Of a stretch of DNA of 64,000 nt, positions 28,880 through 37,346 are shown piece after piece. The DNA comes from Acidobacteriota bacterium (GTDB lineage: Bacteria > Acidobacteriota > Terriglobia > Terriglobales > Acidobacteriaceae). Positions within the stretch are counted from its first letter, which is position 1. Each line of letters opens with the position of its first letter. The notes below the pieces were generated by a model. That model was not told the origin of the DNA and did not search any database. It was given only the letters and a program-made list of their open reading frames with translations. The position numbers were made by a program, and so were the translations under genes. The DNA lies in assembly GCA_021778315.1 (NCBI GenBank), contig JAJYCQ010000005.1:1-64000 (forward strand), written 5' to 3'.

Positions 28880-29767
28880 ATGCACCGTGTTCCCCGCCGC
28901 CGCCGTCACTCGGAGGCTCCATCTCTTACGCGCCGCAGCTTTATCGCTACCGCTGCCGCCGCTGGCCTTGGACTCGCCACCTACGCCGGAACGCATGCAC
29001 GCCACGAATTCGAGATCACCCACCGCACCGTCCCGATTCGCAAACTCCCTGACTCATTCAAGGGTTTTCGCATCGTCCAGATGAGCGATATTCACCTGGT
29101 GGAATACACCGAGGCCTCCTTCCTCGAACGCATGGTCGCGCAGGTGAACGCTCTCAACCCGGACCTGGTTCTGATCACCGGAGACTTCGTCAGCCGCGGC
29201 CCCGGACCGCTATCGGTCGCATGGAAGGCGGCTGGAACCGGAGCCGAAATTCTATCGACGCTCAAGGCTCCGCAGCGCTTCGGCATCCTCGGCAATCACG
29301 ACGTCGGCGTCGGCGCCGAGCATGTCATTCGGCCTCTGGAGGCGCACGGCACGCCCATCCTGGTTGACAGCTACACGCCCATCGAGCGGGGCCGGGACGT
29401 ACTCTGGCTCTGCGGAGCCGACGACGCCGGAACCCGCCGGCCCGACCTGAACTATGCCATCCCAGCGCGGCCCCACGCCCCCGTCCTCTTCATGTGCCAT
29501 GAGCCCGATTACGTCGACAGGGTCATCCGCCACCCGCGCTTCCCGCTCATCGACCTGATGCTCTCCGGCCATACCCACGGCGGCCAGATCCGCCTTCCCT
29601 ACGTCGGCCCATTGATCCTGCCGCCCATGGGCCAGAAGTATATCGAGGGCATGTTTCACTTCGACCACCTGCAGCTCTACGTCAATCGAGGCATCGGCAC
29701 CGTAGGCCTGCCGTTCCGCCTCAACTGCCCCGCGGAACTCACCCACTTCACCCTCGTCGGAGCCTAA
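28880..29767 (+). CDS. Tat-exported metallophosphoesterase (YkuE-like)
   Basis: Calcineurin-like phosphoesterase, probably periplasmic. A twin-arginine signal (LTRRSFIATAAAAGLGLA) is at about residues 16-34. The metallophosphoesterase motifs are in order: MSDIHLV (DxH), TGDFVSRG (GDxxxxG), LGNHDVG (GNHD) and SGHTHGGQIRLP (GHTHGGQ). This set matches the YkuE/UDP-diacylglucosamine-hydrolase-like branch. The open frame extends upstream to 28583, but that part overlaps the divergent peptidase gene and lacks a signal, so I start at the ATG at 28880 (295 residues). The physiological substrate is unknown. Confidence 0.92.
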   Translation: MHRVPRRRRHSEAPSLTRRSFIATAAAAGLGLATYAGTHARHEFEITHRTVPIRKLPDSFKGFRIVQMSDIHLVEYTEASFLERMVAQVNALNPDLVLITGDFVSRGPGPLSVAWKAAGTGAEILSTLKAPQRFGILGNHDVGVGAEHVIRPLEAHGTPILVDSYTPIERGRDVLWLCGADDAGTRRPDLNYAIPARPHAPVLFMCHEPDYVDRVIRHPRFPLIDLMLSGHTHGGQIRLPYVGPLILPPMGQKYIEGMFHFDHLQLYVNRGIGTVGLPFRLNCPAELTHFTLVGA

Positions 29768-29838
29768 GCGGCAGCTCGCAATCTGGGCGCCAGCGGAAGC
29801 ATCCGGCGGTCACGGCATGCTACACTCCGACGCATTAC

Positions 29839-31500
29839 GTGAGCGCCGCAACGAAATACCGGAACCGAATTCTCTGGATGATTCTCGGCGGCGGGATCGC
29901 CGGGATTCTGGCCGTTTCGCTCTTGCTGTGGAGCGGCCTCCGAGCTACAAACGCTCCTTCCCGCTTCGAGACGGTCCTCGCGCTTGCGGTTCGCAACCAT
30001 TCCATCCCCGGTCGAGAACGTCGCCAGAAAAATCCGCTCCGGGCAGATTCCGCCGCACTGCAACAGGGACGCGAGCTGTACCTTGCGCGCTGCGCGACGT
30101 GTCATGGGATCGACGGCAGCGGGCTGACCTCGATCGGCGTAAACCTCTCTCCGCGAGCTCCTGACCTGCGCCAATCCGGAACCCAGAGCCTCACTGATGG
30201 CCAGATTCACTCCATCATTGAGTACGGCGTGCGCTTCACGGGAATGCCCGGCCAGCGAAATGCTCACCAGCAATCGAGTCAGGACAGTTGGAAGCTGGTG
30301 CTCTTTGTCCGCAGCCTCCAGCCACTCTCGCCAGAGGAGAAGACTCAGCAGGCAGCCGCCGTCGCTTCCGCCCACTATGTTGGTTCGCAGGCGTGCGAGC
30401 AATGCCATGCGCAGATCTATCAGCGCTGGAAGAAGACGCCGATGGCCAACGTCGTGCGTGATCCGCGCACCCATCCCGACGCCATTATCCCCGACCTCTC
30501 GACCAACACGGTCTCGAAGTTCACGTTGAGCCAGGTTGCGTTTGTGTACGGTAGCCTCTGGAAGCAGCGTTACTTCACCAAAGTTGGGGACAGCTATGCG
30601 CCGCTGCCGGTGCAGTGGGACATCGGCAACCACAAATGGCTGCCGTACCATGTACCGGATAAAGGTGCCGATTGGTGGGCCGCGTTTTATCCCTCGGCCA
30701 ACATGCAGCGTCCGACCGGGCCAACCTGCGACGGCTGCCACTCCGTCGATTACAACATCCATACCCAGCAGGTGGCAGAGTGGAACGTCGGCTGCGAGCG
30801 CTGCCATGGGCCCGGCAGCGAGCACGTTCAACACCCCACGCGCGACAACATCCTGAACCCGGCGCAGATGGACTCGGTTGCGGCCAATGACTCGTGCATC
30901 CAATGCCATTCGCAGGGGCGGCCGCTTACGAATCCGATCGAAGGAAAGACCTACGACTGGCCTGTCGGCTACCGAGTTGGGCTGCATCTACAGGACTACT
31001 GGAAGCTCGAAAACTGCACCCTGGGGCAGACCGATTTCTACTACTTCCCCGACTGCACGGCGCACAAGAATCGTATGCAGGGCAACGACTTTGCGCAGAG
31101 TGTGATGTATCGCCACCAAATCACCTGCTCGTCCTGCCACGACGTCCACGGCACAGAGAATTACGCGCAGTTGATCAAACCCGCCGACCAGATCTGCCTG
31201 GATTGCCATGGGCCAACCTCGCCGAACGGACCGCACACCGCCTCGATCGCAGCCCATACGCATCACAAAAACGGCAGCCCGGGCAGCCAGTGCGTCGCAT
31301 GCCACATGCCCCAGATCGAGGGCGAAGGCGTGCCCGGAGCCTTCGTCCATGCGCACACATTCCGATTCATAACGCCCGCGATGACGGACCAGTACAAGAT
31401 CCCGAATCCGTGCACGTCGTGCCACAAGGACAAATCAACCGCGTGGGCGCAGGACGCCATGAGCCATTGGCCCGAGGGCTCTTCCTGGCGGCTTCAGTAG
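29839..31500 (+). CDS. Membrane-anchored multiheme cytochrome c (nine CxxCH motifs)
   Basis: Periplasmic electron-transfer protein of 553 residues. An N-terminal membrane anchor lies at about 11-32. A class I cytochrome c domain follows, with heme site CATCH near residue 85 and a downstream Met (TGMPGQ). The rest is a multiheme domain with CEQCH, CDGCH, CERCH, CIQCH, CSSCH, CLDCH, CVACH and CTSCH. The segment CEQCHAQIYQRWKKTPMANV is typical of cytochrome c-554/nitrite-reductase-like proteins. The start is a GTG at 29839 without a clear ribosome site. No terminal oxidase or reductase gene lies next to it, so electron donor and acceptor are unknown. Confidence 0.88.
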   Translation: MSAATKYRNRILWMILGGGIAGILAVSLLLWSGLRATNAPSRFETVLALAVRNHSIPGRERRQKNPLRADSAALQQGRELYLARCATCHGIDGSGLTSIGVNLSPRAPDLRQSGTQSLTDGQIHSIIEYGVRFTGMPGQRNAHQQSSQDSWKLVLFVRSLQPLSPEEKTQQAAAVASAHYVGSQACEQCHAQIYQRWKKTPMANVVRDPRTHPDAIIPDLSTNTVSKFTLSQVAFVYGSLWKQRYFTKVGDSYAPLPVQWDIGNHKWLPYHVPDKGADWWAAFYPSANMQRPTGPTCDGCHSVDYNIHTQQVAEWNVGCERCHGPGSEHVQHPTRDNILNPAQMDSVAANDSCIQCHSQGRPLTNPIEGKTYDWPVGYRVGLHLQDYWKLENCTLGQTDFYYFPDCTAHKNRMQGNDFAQSVMYRHQITCSSCHDVHGTENYAQLIKPADQICLDCHGPTSPNGPHTASIAAHTHHKNGSPGSQCVACHMPQIEGEGVPGAFVHAHTFRFITPAMTDQYKIPNPCTSCHKDKSTAWAQDAMSHWPEGSSWRLQ

Positions 31501-31511
31501 GACGCCCTGCC

Positions 31512-31769
31512 CTACCGCGCGCTCGCTGCAGGCTTCTTTTTCCCCGGCTCCGCGGCAGGAGCCTTCGGCGCGACGCCACTCTTCTCGTCCATCCAGCTAT
31601 CCAGCAGGCTCTTGCGAAACCGCCAGCGGTTCCCCAGCTTGAACGCCGGAACAAACCCCTCGGACGCGTAACGGTACAGCGTGTCTCCGCTGATTCCCAG
31701 GTAGTCTGCCGCCTGGCGAATATCCATCACCTCGCGCAGCACCAGCTGTCCCTGCGATCCCGTTGCCAT
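31512..31769 (-). CDS. Small helix-turn-helix DNA-binding protein (excisionase/MerR-like HTH_17)
   Basis: Likely transcription regulator of 85 residues. The segment VMDIRQAADYLGISGDTLYRYASEGFVPAFKLGNRWRF (split: the DNA-reading part is about residues 17-50) fits the single winged-helix HTH used by excisionases and small regulators, followed by RKSLLDSWM. The last 20 residues are a K/A/P-rich tail. A GGAG ribosome site lies six bases before the ATG. It is convergent with the cytochrome gene (11-base gap). No integrase is nearby, so a role as a true excisionase is unlikely. Its targets are unknown. Confidence 0.8.
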   Translation of the reverse strand: MATGSQGQLVLREVMDIRQAADYLGISGDTLYRYASEGFVPAFKLGNRWRFRKSLLDSWMDEKSGVAPKAPAAEPGKKKPAASAR

Positions 31770-31916
31770 AAACGTCTCCAGTCGTGGGTGAATCTTCGGG
31801 GTTTCACCGAGTACCTACGGTTGTACCTGTTTTTCCATAGGGCGACAAGACCTTTCCCCTCCCACCGGTCTCCTCCTTGCCACTCTTTACCAAGTGATAC
31901 ACACCGAAAATCCGGC

Positions 31917-32564
31917 TCAGCAGCAGCCGCAGACGTGCCCTCGCCAGGCCTCCCGGGCCTCCTTCAACAGCAGAGGGATCGCCACCAGGGCGGCCGCCGA
32001 ATCGAACCACGCGACCCCAAACCACGCATGAACCGACAGTCCCACCAGCACAATCGCCGCCAGGTAAGCGCAAGTGGCCGACTGCACGGCATCGGCGGCC
32101 AGGGCTCGATTGCCGCTGCGACGAGCCTCCCTGCGCTTCAGCCACGCGAGCACGGGCATCACCACCAGCGCAGCCAGCGTGATCGCCATGCCCATACGGC
32201 TCGCGTCCGGTCGAATCCCCAGCACCAGCGAGGCGATGGCCAGTGCCGTGACCACCCCGGCGAGGGCGTACAACAGCACCCCGGCAGAGCGGGCGGCGGT
32301 CCGCTCTGACAGCCGAACCTGCGGCAGAAACTGCAGCAGCACGACGCCCGCGGAGAGCAGTTCGACCAAACTATCGGAGCCAAACGCAGCCAGCGCCGGG
32401 CTTCGCGCCGCAACCGCCACATAGCCGGAGACGCCGCACTCCACCAGCATCCAGGCCAGCGTAATTCCCTGCAGCCAGAAGACCGTGGTCGGCCGGCGCA
32501 CCGGGGCGCACGTCGCGTTATCGGACGCTGCTCCCCTCACCTCGATCTGGATCGGCTCGGACAT
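31917..32564 (-). CDS. Cation-diffusion-facilitator-like membrane transporter
   Basis: A 215-residue membrane protein with about five to six hydrophobic segments. VFWLQGITLAWMLVECGVSGYVAV and SPALAAFGSDSLVELLSAGVVLLQF match the first helices of CDF-type cation efflux proteins, where helix 2 Asp/Ser residues line the metal path (FGSDSLVE). A second half SAACAYL-like helix follows, and the chain ends with the Cys-rich HVCGCC. It lacks the large cytoplasmic C-terminal domain of full CDF proteins. The ATG at 32564 has GGGGAA upstream. The frame extends further but runs into the MBL gene. It is 43 bases downstream of that gene. Confidence 0.72.
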   Translation of the reverse strand: MSEPIQIEVRGAASDNATCAPVRRPTTVFWLQGITLAWMLVECGVSGYVAVAARSPALAAFGSDSLVELLSAGVVLLQFLPQVRLSERTAARSAGVLLYALAGVVTALAIASLVLGIRPDASRMGMAITLAALVVMPVLAWLKRREARRSGNRALAADAVQSATCAYLAAIVLVGLSVHAWFGVAWFDSAAALVAIPLLLKEAREAWRGHVCGCC

Positions 32565-32607
32565 CTCGTTCCCCAAAGCATAGCTCCGATCGCCCTGGCG
32601 GAGGAGA

Positions 32608-33663
32608 CTACTCCTCGCGTTCCCACCAGCCCGAGCGCAGATCGACACCGCGAAGGACCTCGCTCGGCTCGCCGGGCTTCGGCAGCCACAGCCCAAATCC
32701 CTTCTCTGCTGCCAGCTCGATGATCCGCTCCACCGGCTGCTTCCACCCATGCAGCGCCAGGTTGAACAGCCCCCAGTGGATCGGCATCAGCAGACCGGCC
32801 CGACCAGCGGGGGCGCAGGCCGCCATCGCCTCAAACGCCTTCACGGCGTTGTCCGGCCCCATGTGGATGCTCGACCACAGCGGATGAAACGCGCCAACCT
32901 CCAGCATGGTCAGGTCGAAGCCGTCGTACTGCGAGGCGATCTCCGCAAAGCCTTCCCACCAGCCCGAGTCAGCGCCGTAGTAGACGCGGTGTTCCGGCCC
33001 CTCAATCACGTACGAACCCCAAAGCGTTGTGAAGCGGTCGAGCACTCCGCGGCCAGAAAAATGCTGCGATGGCCACGCCGTGATCTTGAGGCCGTCCAGC
33101 GTCGCACTCTCGGTCCAATCCAACTCCGCAATCTGCGCCGCCGCAACGCCAAATCCTCGCAGCCGTTTGCCCACACCCAGCGACGTCACCCAGCGCGCTC
33201 CGTCCGTCGCCTCCAGTCGCGCCAGCCTCCGAACGGTCTGCGCGCCGAGGTGGTCATAGTGGTCGTGCGAGATCAGCACTACGTCAATCATCGGCAGAGC
33301 TTCCAGCGCAAGGGTCGGCTGAAAGAAACGCTTCGGCCCCATGAACGGGAACGGGCTCGCCCGCTGCTCCCACACCGGATCGACCAGCACGCGCAGGCCG
33401 TCAATCTCAATCAGCGAAGCCGAATGCCCGAACCACGTCACGCGCAGACCACTTACGGACGGCGTCGCATAGACCAGGGCGCTCGTCGTGAAGGGCCCCA
33501 ACGGCTGCTTTGGCTCAACGTCAGCCTGATTTTTCAAATACTGGGGCAGCACCTTGAAGACGACGCTGAGCCCGCCTACCTTTGCCGGCGCTGGATTCAG
33601 AAACTTGCGACCACGCTTCTCTGCTCGTTTGAGGGTACTCACTGAACCATTGGATGCAGCCAT
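32608..33663 (-). CDS. MBL-fold metal-dependent hydrolase (RomA/NAPE-PLD-like)
   Basis: Metallo-beta-lactamase-fold hydrolase of 351 residues. The metal-binding motif SHDHYDHLGA is present, with further ligands likely in SGRGVLDRF and GADSGWW. The overall arrangement (FLNPAPAKVGGL near the N terminus, VTWFGHSASLIEIDGLRVLVDP, then GPKRFFQPT) fits the RomA/YtnP-type branch related to N-acyl-phosphatidylethanolamine phospholipase D. No signal peptide is obvious. It is followed on the same strand by the CDF-like gene. The substrate is not predictable from sequence. Confidence 0.87.
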   Translation of the reverse strand: MAASNGSVSTLKRAEKRGRKFLNPAPAKVGGLSVVFKVLPQYLKNQADVEPKQPLGPFTTSALVYATPSVSGLRVTWFGHSASLIEIDGLRVLVDPVWEQRASPFPFMGPKRFFQPTLALEALPMIDVVLISHDHYDHLGAQTVRRLARLEATDGARWVTSLGVGKRLRGFGVAAAQIAELDWTESATLDGLKITAWPSQHFSGRGVLDRFTTLWGSYVIEGPEHRVYYGADSGWWEGFAEIASQYDGFDLTMLEVGAFHPLWSSIHMGPDNAVKAFEAMAACAPAGRAGLLMPIHWGLFNLALHGWKQPVERIIELAAEKGFGLWLPKPGEPSEVLRGVDLRSGWWEREE

Positions 33664-33689
33664 ATCCCTATGGTCTCAATTCATCTGGA

Positions 33690-34556
33690 CTACGGCAAAA
33701 AATAGAACGGATTCGGCAGCTTTACGCTCATCCCGGCCTGCGGATCGCCCAGCAGATCGCTCCACTGGTCGCCGACGCTCAGCACGAGGCTGTACCCCTT
33801 AACGACAATCTTCTGCCGCTCTTCCGACTTGTACGCAATGGTCGCCATGCTGTTCTCGGCACCGTTGCGCAGCGCCAGCCCCGTCCATCCGTGGAAGCCC
33901 GCGGCCTCGAGATTTCTCTCCGTCGCCGCCGTCTGGTCGGTCGCCGCACCCTGCCCCGGCCTTCCCGTAATGAAGAACACCGCGACGCCCGCCGCCTTCG
34001 CCTCGTTGAACAGCCGCAGCGCTCCGGGAATCGCAACCGAAGCCTCCGGGCTCACGATCCACCTGTTGAACATCGGCCCGACATAGCCGAAGTCTTCGCG
34101 CTTCATCTCGCAATAGCTCGACAGCGTCGTCTCGTCGATATCCATCACCACGGCCAGCTTTTCCTTCGCGCCTTCGCGCTCCGCTGCAACCCGCATCGCC
34201 AGAGCCGTCTCCGCGCGCTTGTACTGTGCGTCGAGGTCGGCCCAATAGCAGCCGCCGCTGCCCACGCAATCCGCATAATCGGCCAGGCGATAGCGCTCAA
34301 TCCCAAAGTTTTCGAGCGGCTCATCCGAGAGCAGCGCCTGCGCATTCGCCGCTCCCTGCCTCTGCTCCGCCAGCGCCGCCTCGGCGCTCATCCGGTACGC
34401 CGAAGGCTGGTGAGTCGAACCACACACCGGAGGCCCATAGTGGTCCGTCGGCACCACTGGAGCCTGCGCCGCGGCTACTCCAACGACCAACCAGCAAGCC
34501 GCGACCCGTACCCACCCAGCCCCAGCCAGCCGGCTACTCCCCGTGATACATCGCAT
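33690..34556 (-). CDS. HAD-family acid phosphatase (class B/lipoprotein e(P4)-like), exported
   Basis: Periplasmic or surface phosphatase. A hydrophobic export signal (WVRVAACWLVVGVAAAQ) follows a short basic N terminus. The HAD catalytic motif VVMDIDETTLS (DxDxT) lies at about residue 125; FFITGRPGQG supplies the second motif, and SVGDQWSDLLGD the metal-binding acidic motif. These match the acid phosphatase B / e(P4) family, which releases phosphate from nucleotides such as NMN in other bacteria. The ATG at 34556 overlaps the end of the acyl-CoA synthetase gene by 23 bases, with that gene's GGGGAG lying in the overlap, so translation may be coupled. The protein is 288 residues. Confidence 0.86.
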   Translation of the reverse strand: MRCITGSSRLAGAGWVRVAACWLVVGVAAAQAPVVPTDHYGPPVCGSTHQPSAYRMSAEAALAEQRQGAANAQALLSDEPLENFGIERYRLADYADCVGSGGCYWADLDAQYKRAETALAMRVAAEREGAKEKLAVVMDIDETTLSSYCEMKREDFGYVGPMFNRWIVSPEASVAIPGALRLFNEAKAAGVAVFFITGRPGQGAATDQTAATERNLEAAGFHGWTGLALRNGAENSMATIAYKSEERQKIVVKGYSLVLSVGDQWSDLLGDPQAGMSVKLPNPFYFLP

Positions 34557-36294
34557 TGATCTTGTCCTTGTAATTCTCGAGAATCACACGCCGCTTCAGC
34601 TTCATGCTCGGCGTCAGTTCGCCGCTCTCGATATTCCACTCCTCAGCGACCACGCCCACCTTCTTGATCGTCTCGTGCTGCTCCAGTCCCGCGTTCACCT
34701 TCTTCACAATGCTCTCGTACTGCTGCTTCACCTTGGGGTCTTTCACCAGCTCCGCAGGGGCCTTCTTCGCAATGCCATTCTCTGCGGCCCAGCGCTCCAG
34801 CGCCGGAAGATTCGGAGAGATCAGCACTGCAGCAAACTTGCGAGCATCGCCGATCACCGCTGCGTTCCCGACCAGCGAATCGACCTTCAGCTTTCCTTCA
34901 ATCGGCTGCGGAGCAATGTACTTTCCTCCGCTTGTCTTGATCAGCTCCTTCTTGCGGTCGGTGATGGAGAGAAACCCATCTTCATACTTCCCGATGTCGC
35001 CGGTCTTGAACCAGCCGTCGTCGGTAAACTCCTTCTTCGTCGCCTCGTCGCGCTGCCAATAGCCGGCAAACACAGACGTCCCCTTCACCTCGATCTCGCC
35101 ATCCTCCGCCATACGAATCTCGAGGTTCGGAATCACCGTCCCGACTGTCCCCATGCGGTAGCCATCGAACGTATTGCGCGAGATCACCGGCGACGTCTCC
35201 GTCAATCCGTACCCCTCGAAGATCCGAATCCCCATATCCAGAAACCACTTCGCCGAGTCCATCCCCAGCGGAGCTCCGCCCGAAACCCAGATCTTCACCT
35301 GCCCGCCAAACGCCTCCTTCAGCTTGCTGTAGACCAGCCTGTTGGCAATCTTCCAGCCCAGCGATCCCGGAGTCTTTCCCTCCATCAACTCCTTGCGATG
35401 CTTCTCTCCCTGGCCCACCGCCCAGGTCAAAATCTTCTTTTTGAACCCGACCGACTTATGCTCCGTGCCCTGCCGCACCTTCTCATACACGCGCGGAACC
35501 GCCAGAAAGATCGTTGGCTTCACGGCCTTCATCGCTCCCACCAGGTCATCGAACTTCGGTAGATACGCAATCTTTCCGCCGTTGCCATAGATCGCATAGT
35601 CCAGATGCCGCGCCAGCGCATGGCTCAGCGGCAGGAAAGAAATCGACGAGTCGCCCTCCACAATCCGCAGCCCGTCGGTCGAGTGCCGCAGATTGTCCGC
35701 GAGATTCTTGTGCGTCAGCATCACGCCCTTCGGATCGCCGGTCGTCCCCGACGTGTACACAATCGTCGCCAACTCTTCTGCCTTGGTCTGCTTCAGCAGC
35801 GCATCGAACGCCGCATCCGGAGCCTCCAACTCCGACGCCCGCTGCAACACCTCCGGCAAGCTCGTCACATTCTCAAAGCTGCCCACATCCAGCGCCGCCA
35901 CCCGCTCCAGCGACGGAATTTCCCCCGCGTCCACCAGCTTGGCGAACTGCTGCTTACTCGAAACGAAGATCGCCTTCACTCCCGCATCGCGAAGGATGTA
36001 GCCCATCTGCTCGGGAGTGAGCGTCTGATACAGCGGCACGTCCACCGCTCCAATCGCGAGCACCGCAAAGTCCACCACCGGCCACTCCCAGCGGTTTTCG
36101 CTGACCAGCGCCACCCGGTCGCCGCGCTGAATTCCCCAGCTCTGCAGCAACTCCACCACCGCGCGCACGCGACCATACATCTGCTGCGATGAGATCGGCT
36201 TCCATTCTTCGCCACTCTTCCATAGCGCAACCGTCGTATCGCCACGATGGCTCATGCGAATAAACAGGTTATTGATCGTGTCAAAATTCAGCAT
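34534..36294 (-). CDS. Long-chain acyl-CoA synthetase (AMP-forming)
   Basis: Activates fatty acids to acyl-CoA via an acyl-AMP. The adenylation motif TIVYTSGTTGDPKGVMLTHKN is clear, along with GYGLTETSPVIS, the W(F)KTGDIG hinge (DDGWFKTGDIGKYEDGF) and the catalytic ITDRKKELIKTSGGKYIAPQ region. It resembles the FadD15-type long-chain enzymes. The start at 36294 (MLNFDTINNLF, 586 residues) is preceded by AGAGG with five-base spacing; an upstream GTG at 36312 would add six residues. No other beta-oxidation genes are adjacent. Confidence 0.94.
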   Translation of the reverse strand: MLNFDTINNLFIRMSHRGDTTVALWKSGEEWKPISSQQMYGRVRAVVELLQSWGIQRGDRVALVSENRWEWPVVDFAVLAIGAVDVPLYQTLTPEQMGYILRDAGVKAIFVSSKQQFAKLVDAGEIPSLERVAALDVGSFENVTSLPEVLQRASELEAPDAAFDALLKQTKAEELATIVYTSGTTGDPKGVMLTHKNLADNLRHSTDGLRIVEGDSSISFLPLSHALARHLDYAIYGNGGKIAYLPKFDDLVGAMKAVKPTIFLAVPRVYEKVRQGTEHKSVGFKKKILTWAVGQGEKHRKELMEGKTPGSLGWKIANRLVYSKLKEAFGGQVKIWVSGGAPLGMDSAKWFLDMGIRIFEGYGLTETSPVISRNTFDGYRMGTVGTVIPNLEIRMAEDGEIEVKGTSVFAGYWQRDEATKKEFTDDGWFKTGDIGKYEDGFLSITDRKKELIKTSGGKYIAPQPIEGKLKVDSLVGNAAVIGDARKFAAVLISPNLPALERWAAENGIAKKAPAELVKDPKVKQQYESIVKKVNAGLEQHETIKKVGVVAEEWNIESGELTPSMKLKRRVILENYKDKINAMYHGE

Positions 36295-36360
36295 CCACAC
36301 CTCTTCCTTCACTGCTCGCCGCGACTGCGACGTTGCTCATGCTACTCGTTTGGATGCAGC

Positions 36361-37275
36361 TTATTCCAGAACGCCCTTCGACAAATATCTCTCCGCCGAA
36401 TCCGGCACAATCGTCACCACACGTTTGCCGTCGCCCAACTCCTTCGCGACCTCGACCGCGGCAAACATATTCGCCCCCGCACTCGATCCCCCCAGCACGC
36501 CTTCCTCGCGGGCCATCCGCCTCACCGTCGCAAACGCGTCCTCATCCTGCACTATCACAATCCGGTCGCACACCCTGCGATCGAACGTCGACGGAACCAC
36601 CGCCACGCCAATGCCCTCGACCCGGTGCGGCCCCGGAACTCCCCCTTGCAGCACGCTCCCCTGGCTCTCCACCGCCACCGTCAGGACGCCTGGCAGCCTC
36701 CGCTTCAGGCCCCGGGCAATCCCCGTAAACGTTCCCGCCGACCCCACACCAATCACCACCGCGTCGATCCTCCCCTCCATCTGCTCAAAGATCTCCACCG
36801 CGGTCGTCAGCTCATGAAAGTCCGGGTTCGCGGGATTCTCAAACTGCATCGCGGCAAACGCTCCGGGAGTCTCGCTCTCGAACTCCAGCGTCCTGCGTAT
36901 CGCTCCCGCCATGCCCTCACTCTCCGGAGTGCGAACCACCTCCGCGCCTAGCCCTCGCATCAGGATGCACTTCTCCTCCGCAAAGCCCTCGGGAATAAAA
37001 ATCTGTACGCGATACCCTCGCTGCACGCCGATCAGCGCCAGCCCCACTCCGGTATTGCCTGCCGTCGCCTCGCAGATCGTGTCGCCCGGCTGCAACACGC
37101 CGCGCCGCTCCGCATCGAGCACGATCCCCAGGGCTGCACGGTCCTTGATGCTCCCTCCCGGGTTCATCGTCTCCAGCTTGGCCCAGACCTCCGCGTCGCA
37201 GCTTCCCACCAGGCGGTTCATCCGCACCATCGGCGTCTGCCCCACCAACTCCGTCACATCTCTGCCTATCCGCAT
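36361..37275 (-). CDS. Cysteine synthase / cystathionine-beta-synthase family PLP enzyme
   Basis: PLP-dependent beta-replacement enzyme, most likely O-acetylserine sulfhydrylase. The PLP Lys lies in NPGGSIKDRAAL. The phosphate-binding loop reads ATAGNTGVGLAL and the C-terminal glycine loop reads GVGSAGTFTGIARGL. GGSSAGAN near the end matches the pyridine-N site. Homologs begin at about MRIGRDVTELVGQTP, so I start at the ATG at 37275 (304 residues); a GTG at 37317 would add 14 Arg-rich residues. It lacks a C-terminal CBS regulatory domain. Whether it is CysK or CysM type cannot be settled by eye. Confidence 0.9.
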   Translation of the reverse strand: MRIGRDVTELVGQTPMVRMNRLVGSCDAEVWAKLETMNPGGSIKDRAALGIVLDAERRGVLQPGDTICEATAGNTGVGLALIGVQRGYRVQIFIPEGFAEEKCILMRGLGAEVVRTPESEGMAGAIRRTLEFESETPGAFAAMQFENPANPDFHELTTAVEIFEQMEGRIDAVVIGVGSAGTFTGIARGLKRRLPGVLTVAVESQGSVLQGGVPGPHRVEGIGVAVVPSTFDRRVCDRIVIVQDEDAFATVRRMAREEGVLGGSSAGANMFAAVEVAKELGDGKRVVTIVPDSAERYLSKGVLE

Positions 37276-37346
37276 ACGTCTTCGCAGTCCACGGCGACGG
37301 CCAGCCTGCTCCGTCACCCCAAAAGCCTACCGCACCCCGCAGAAAA

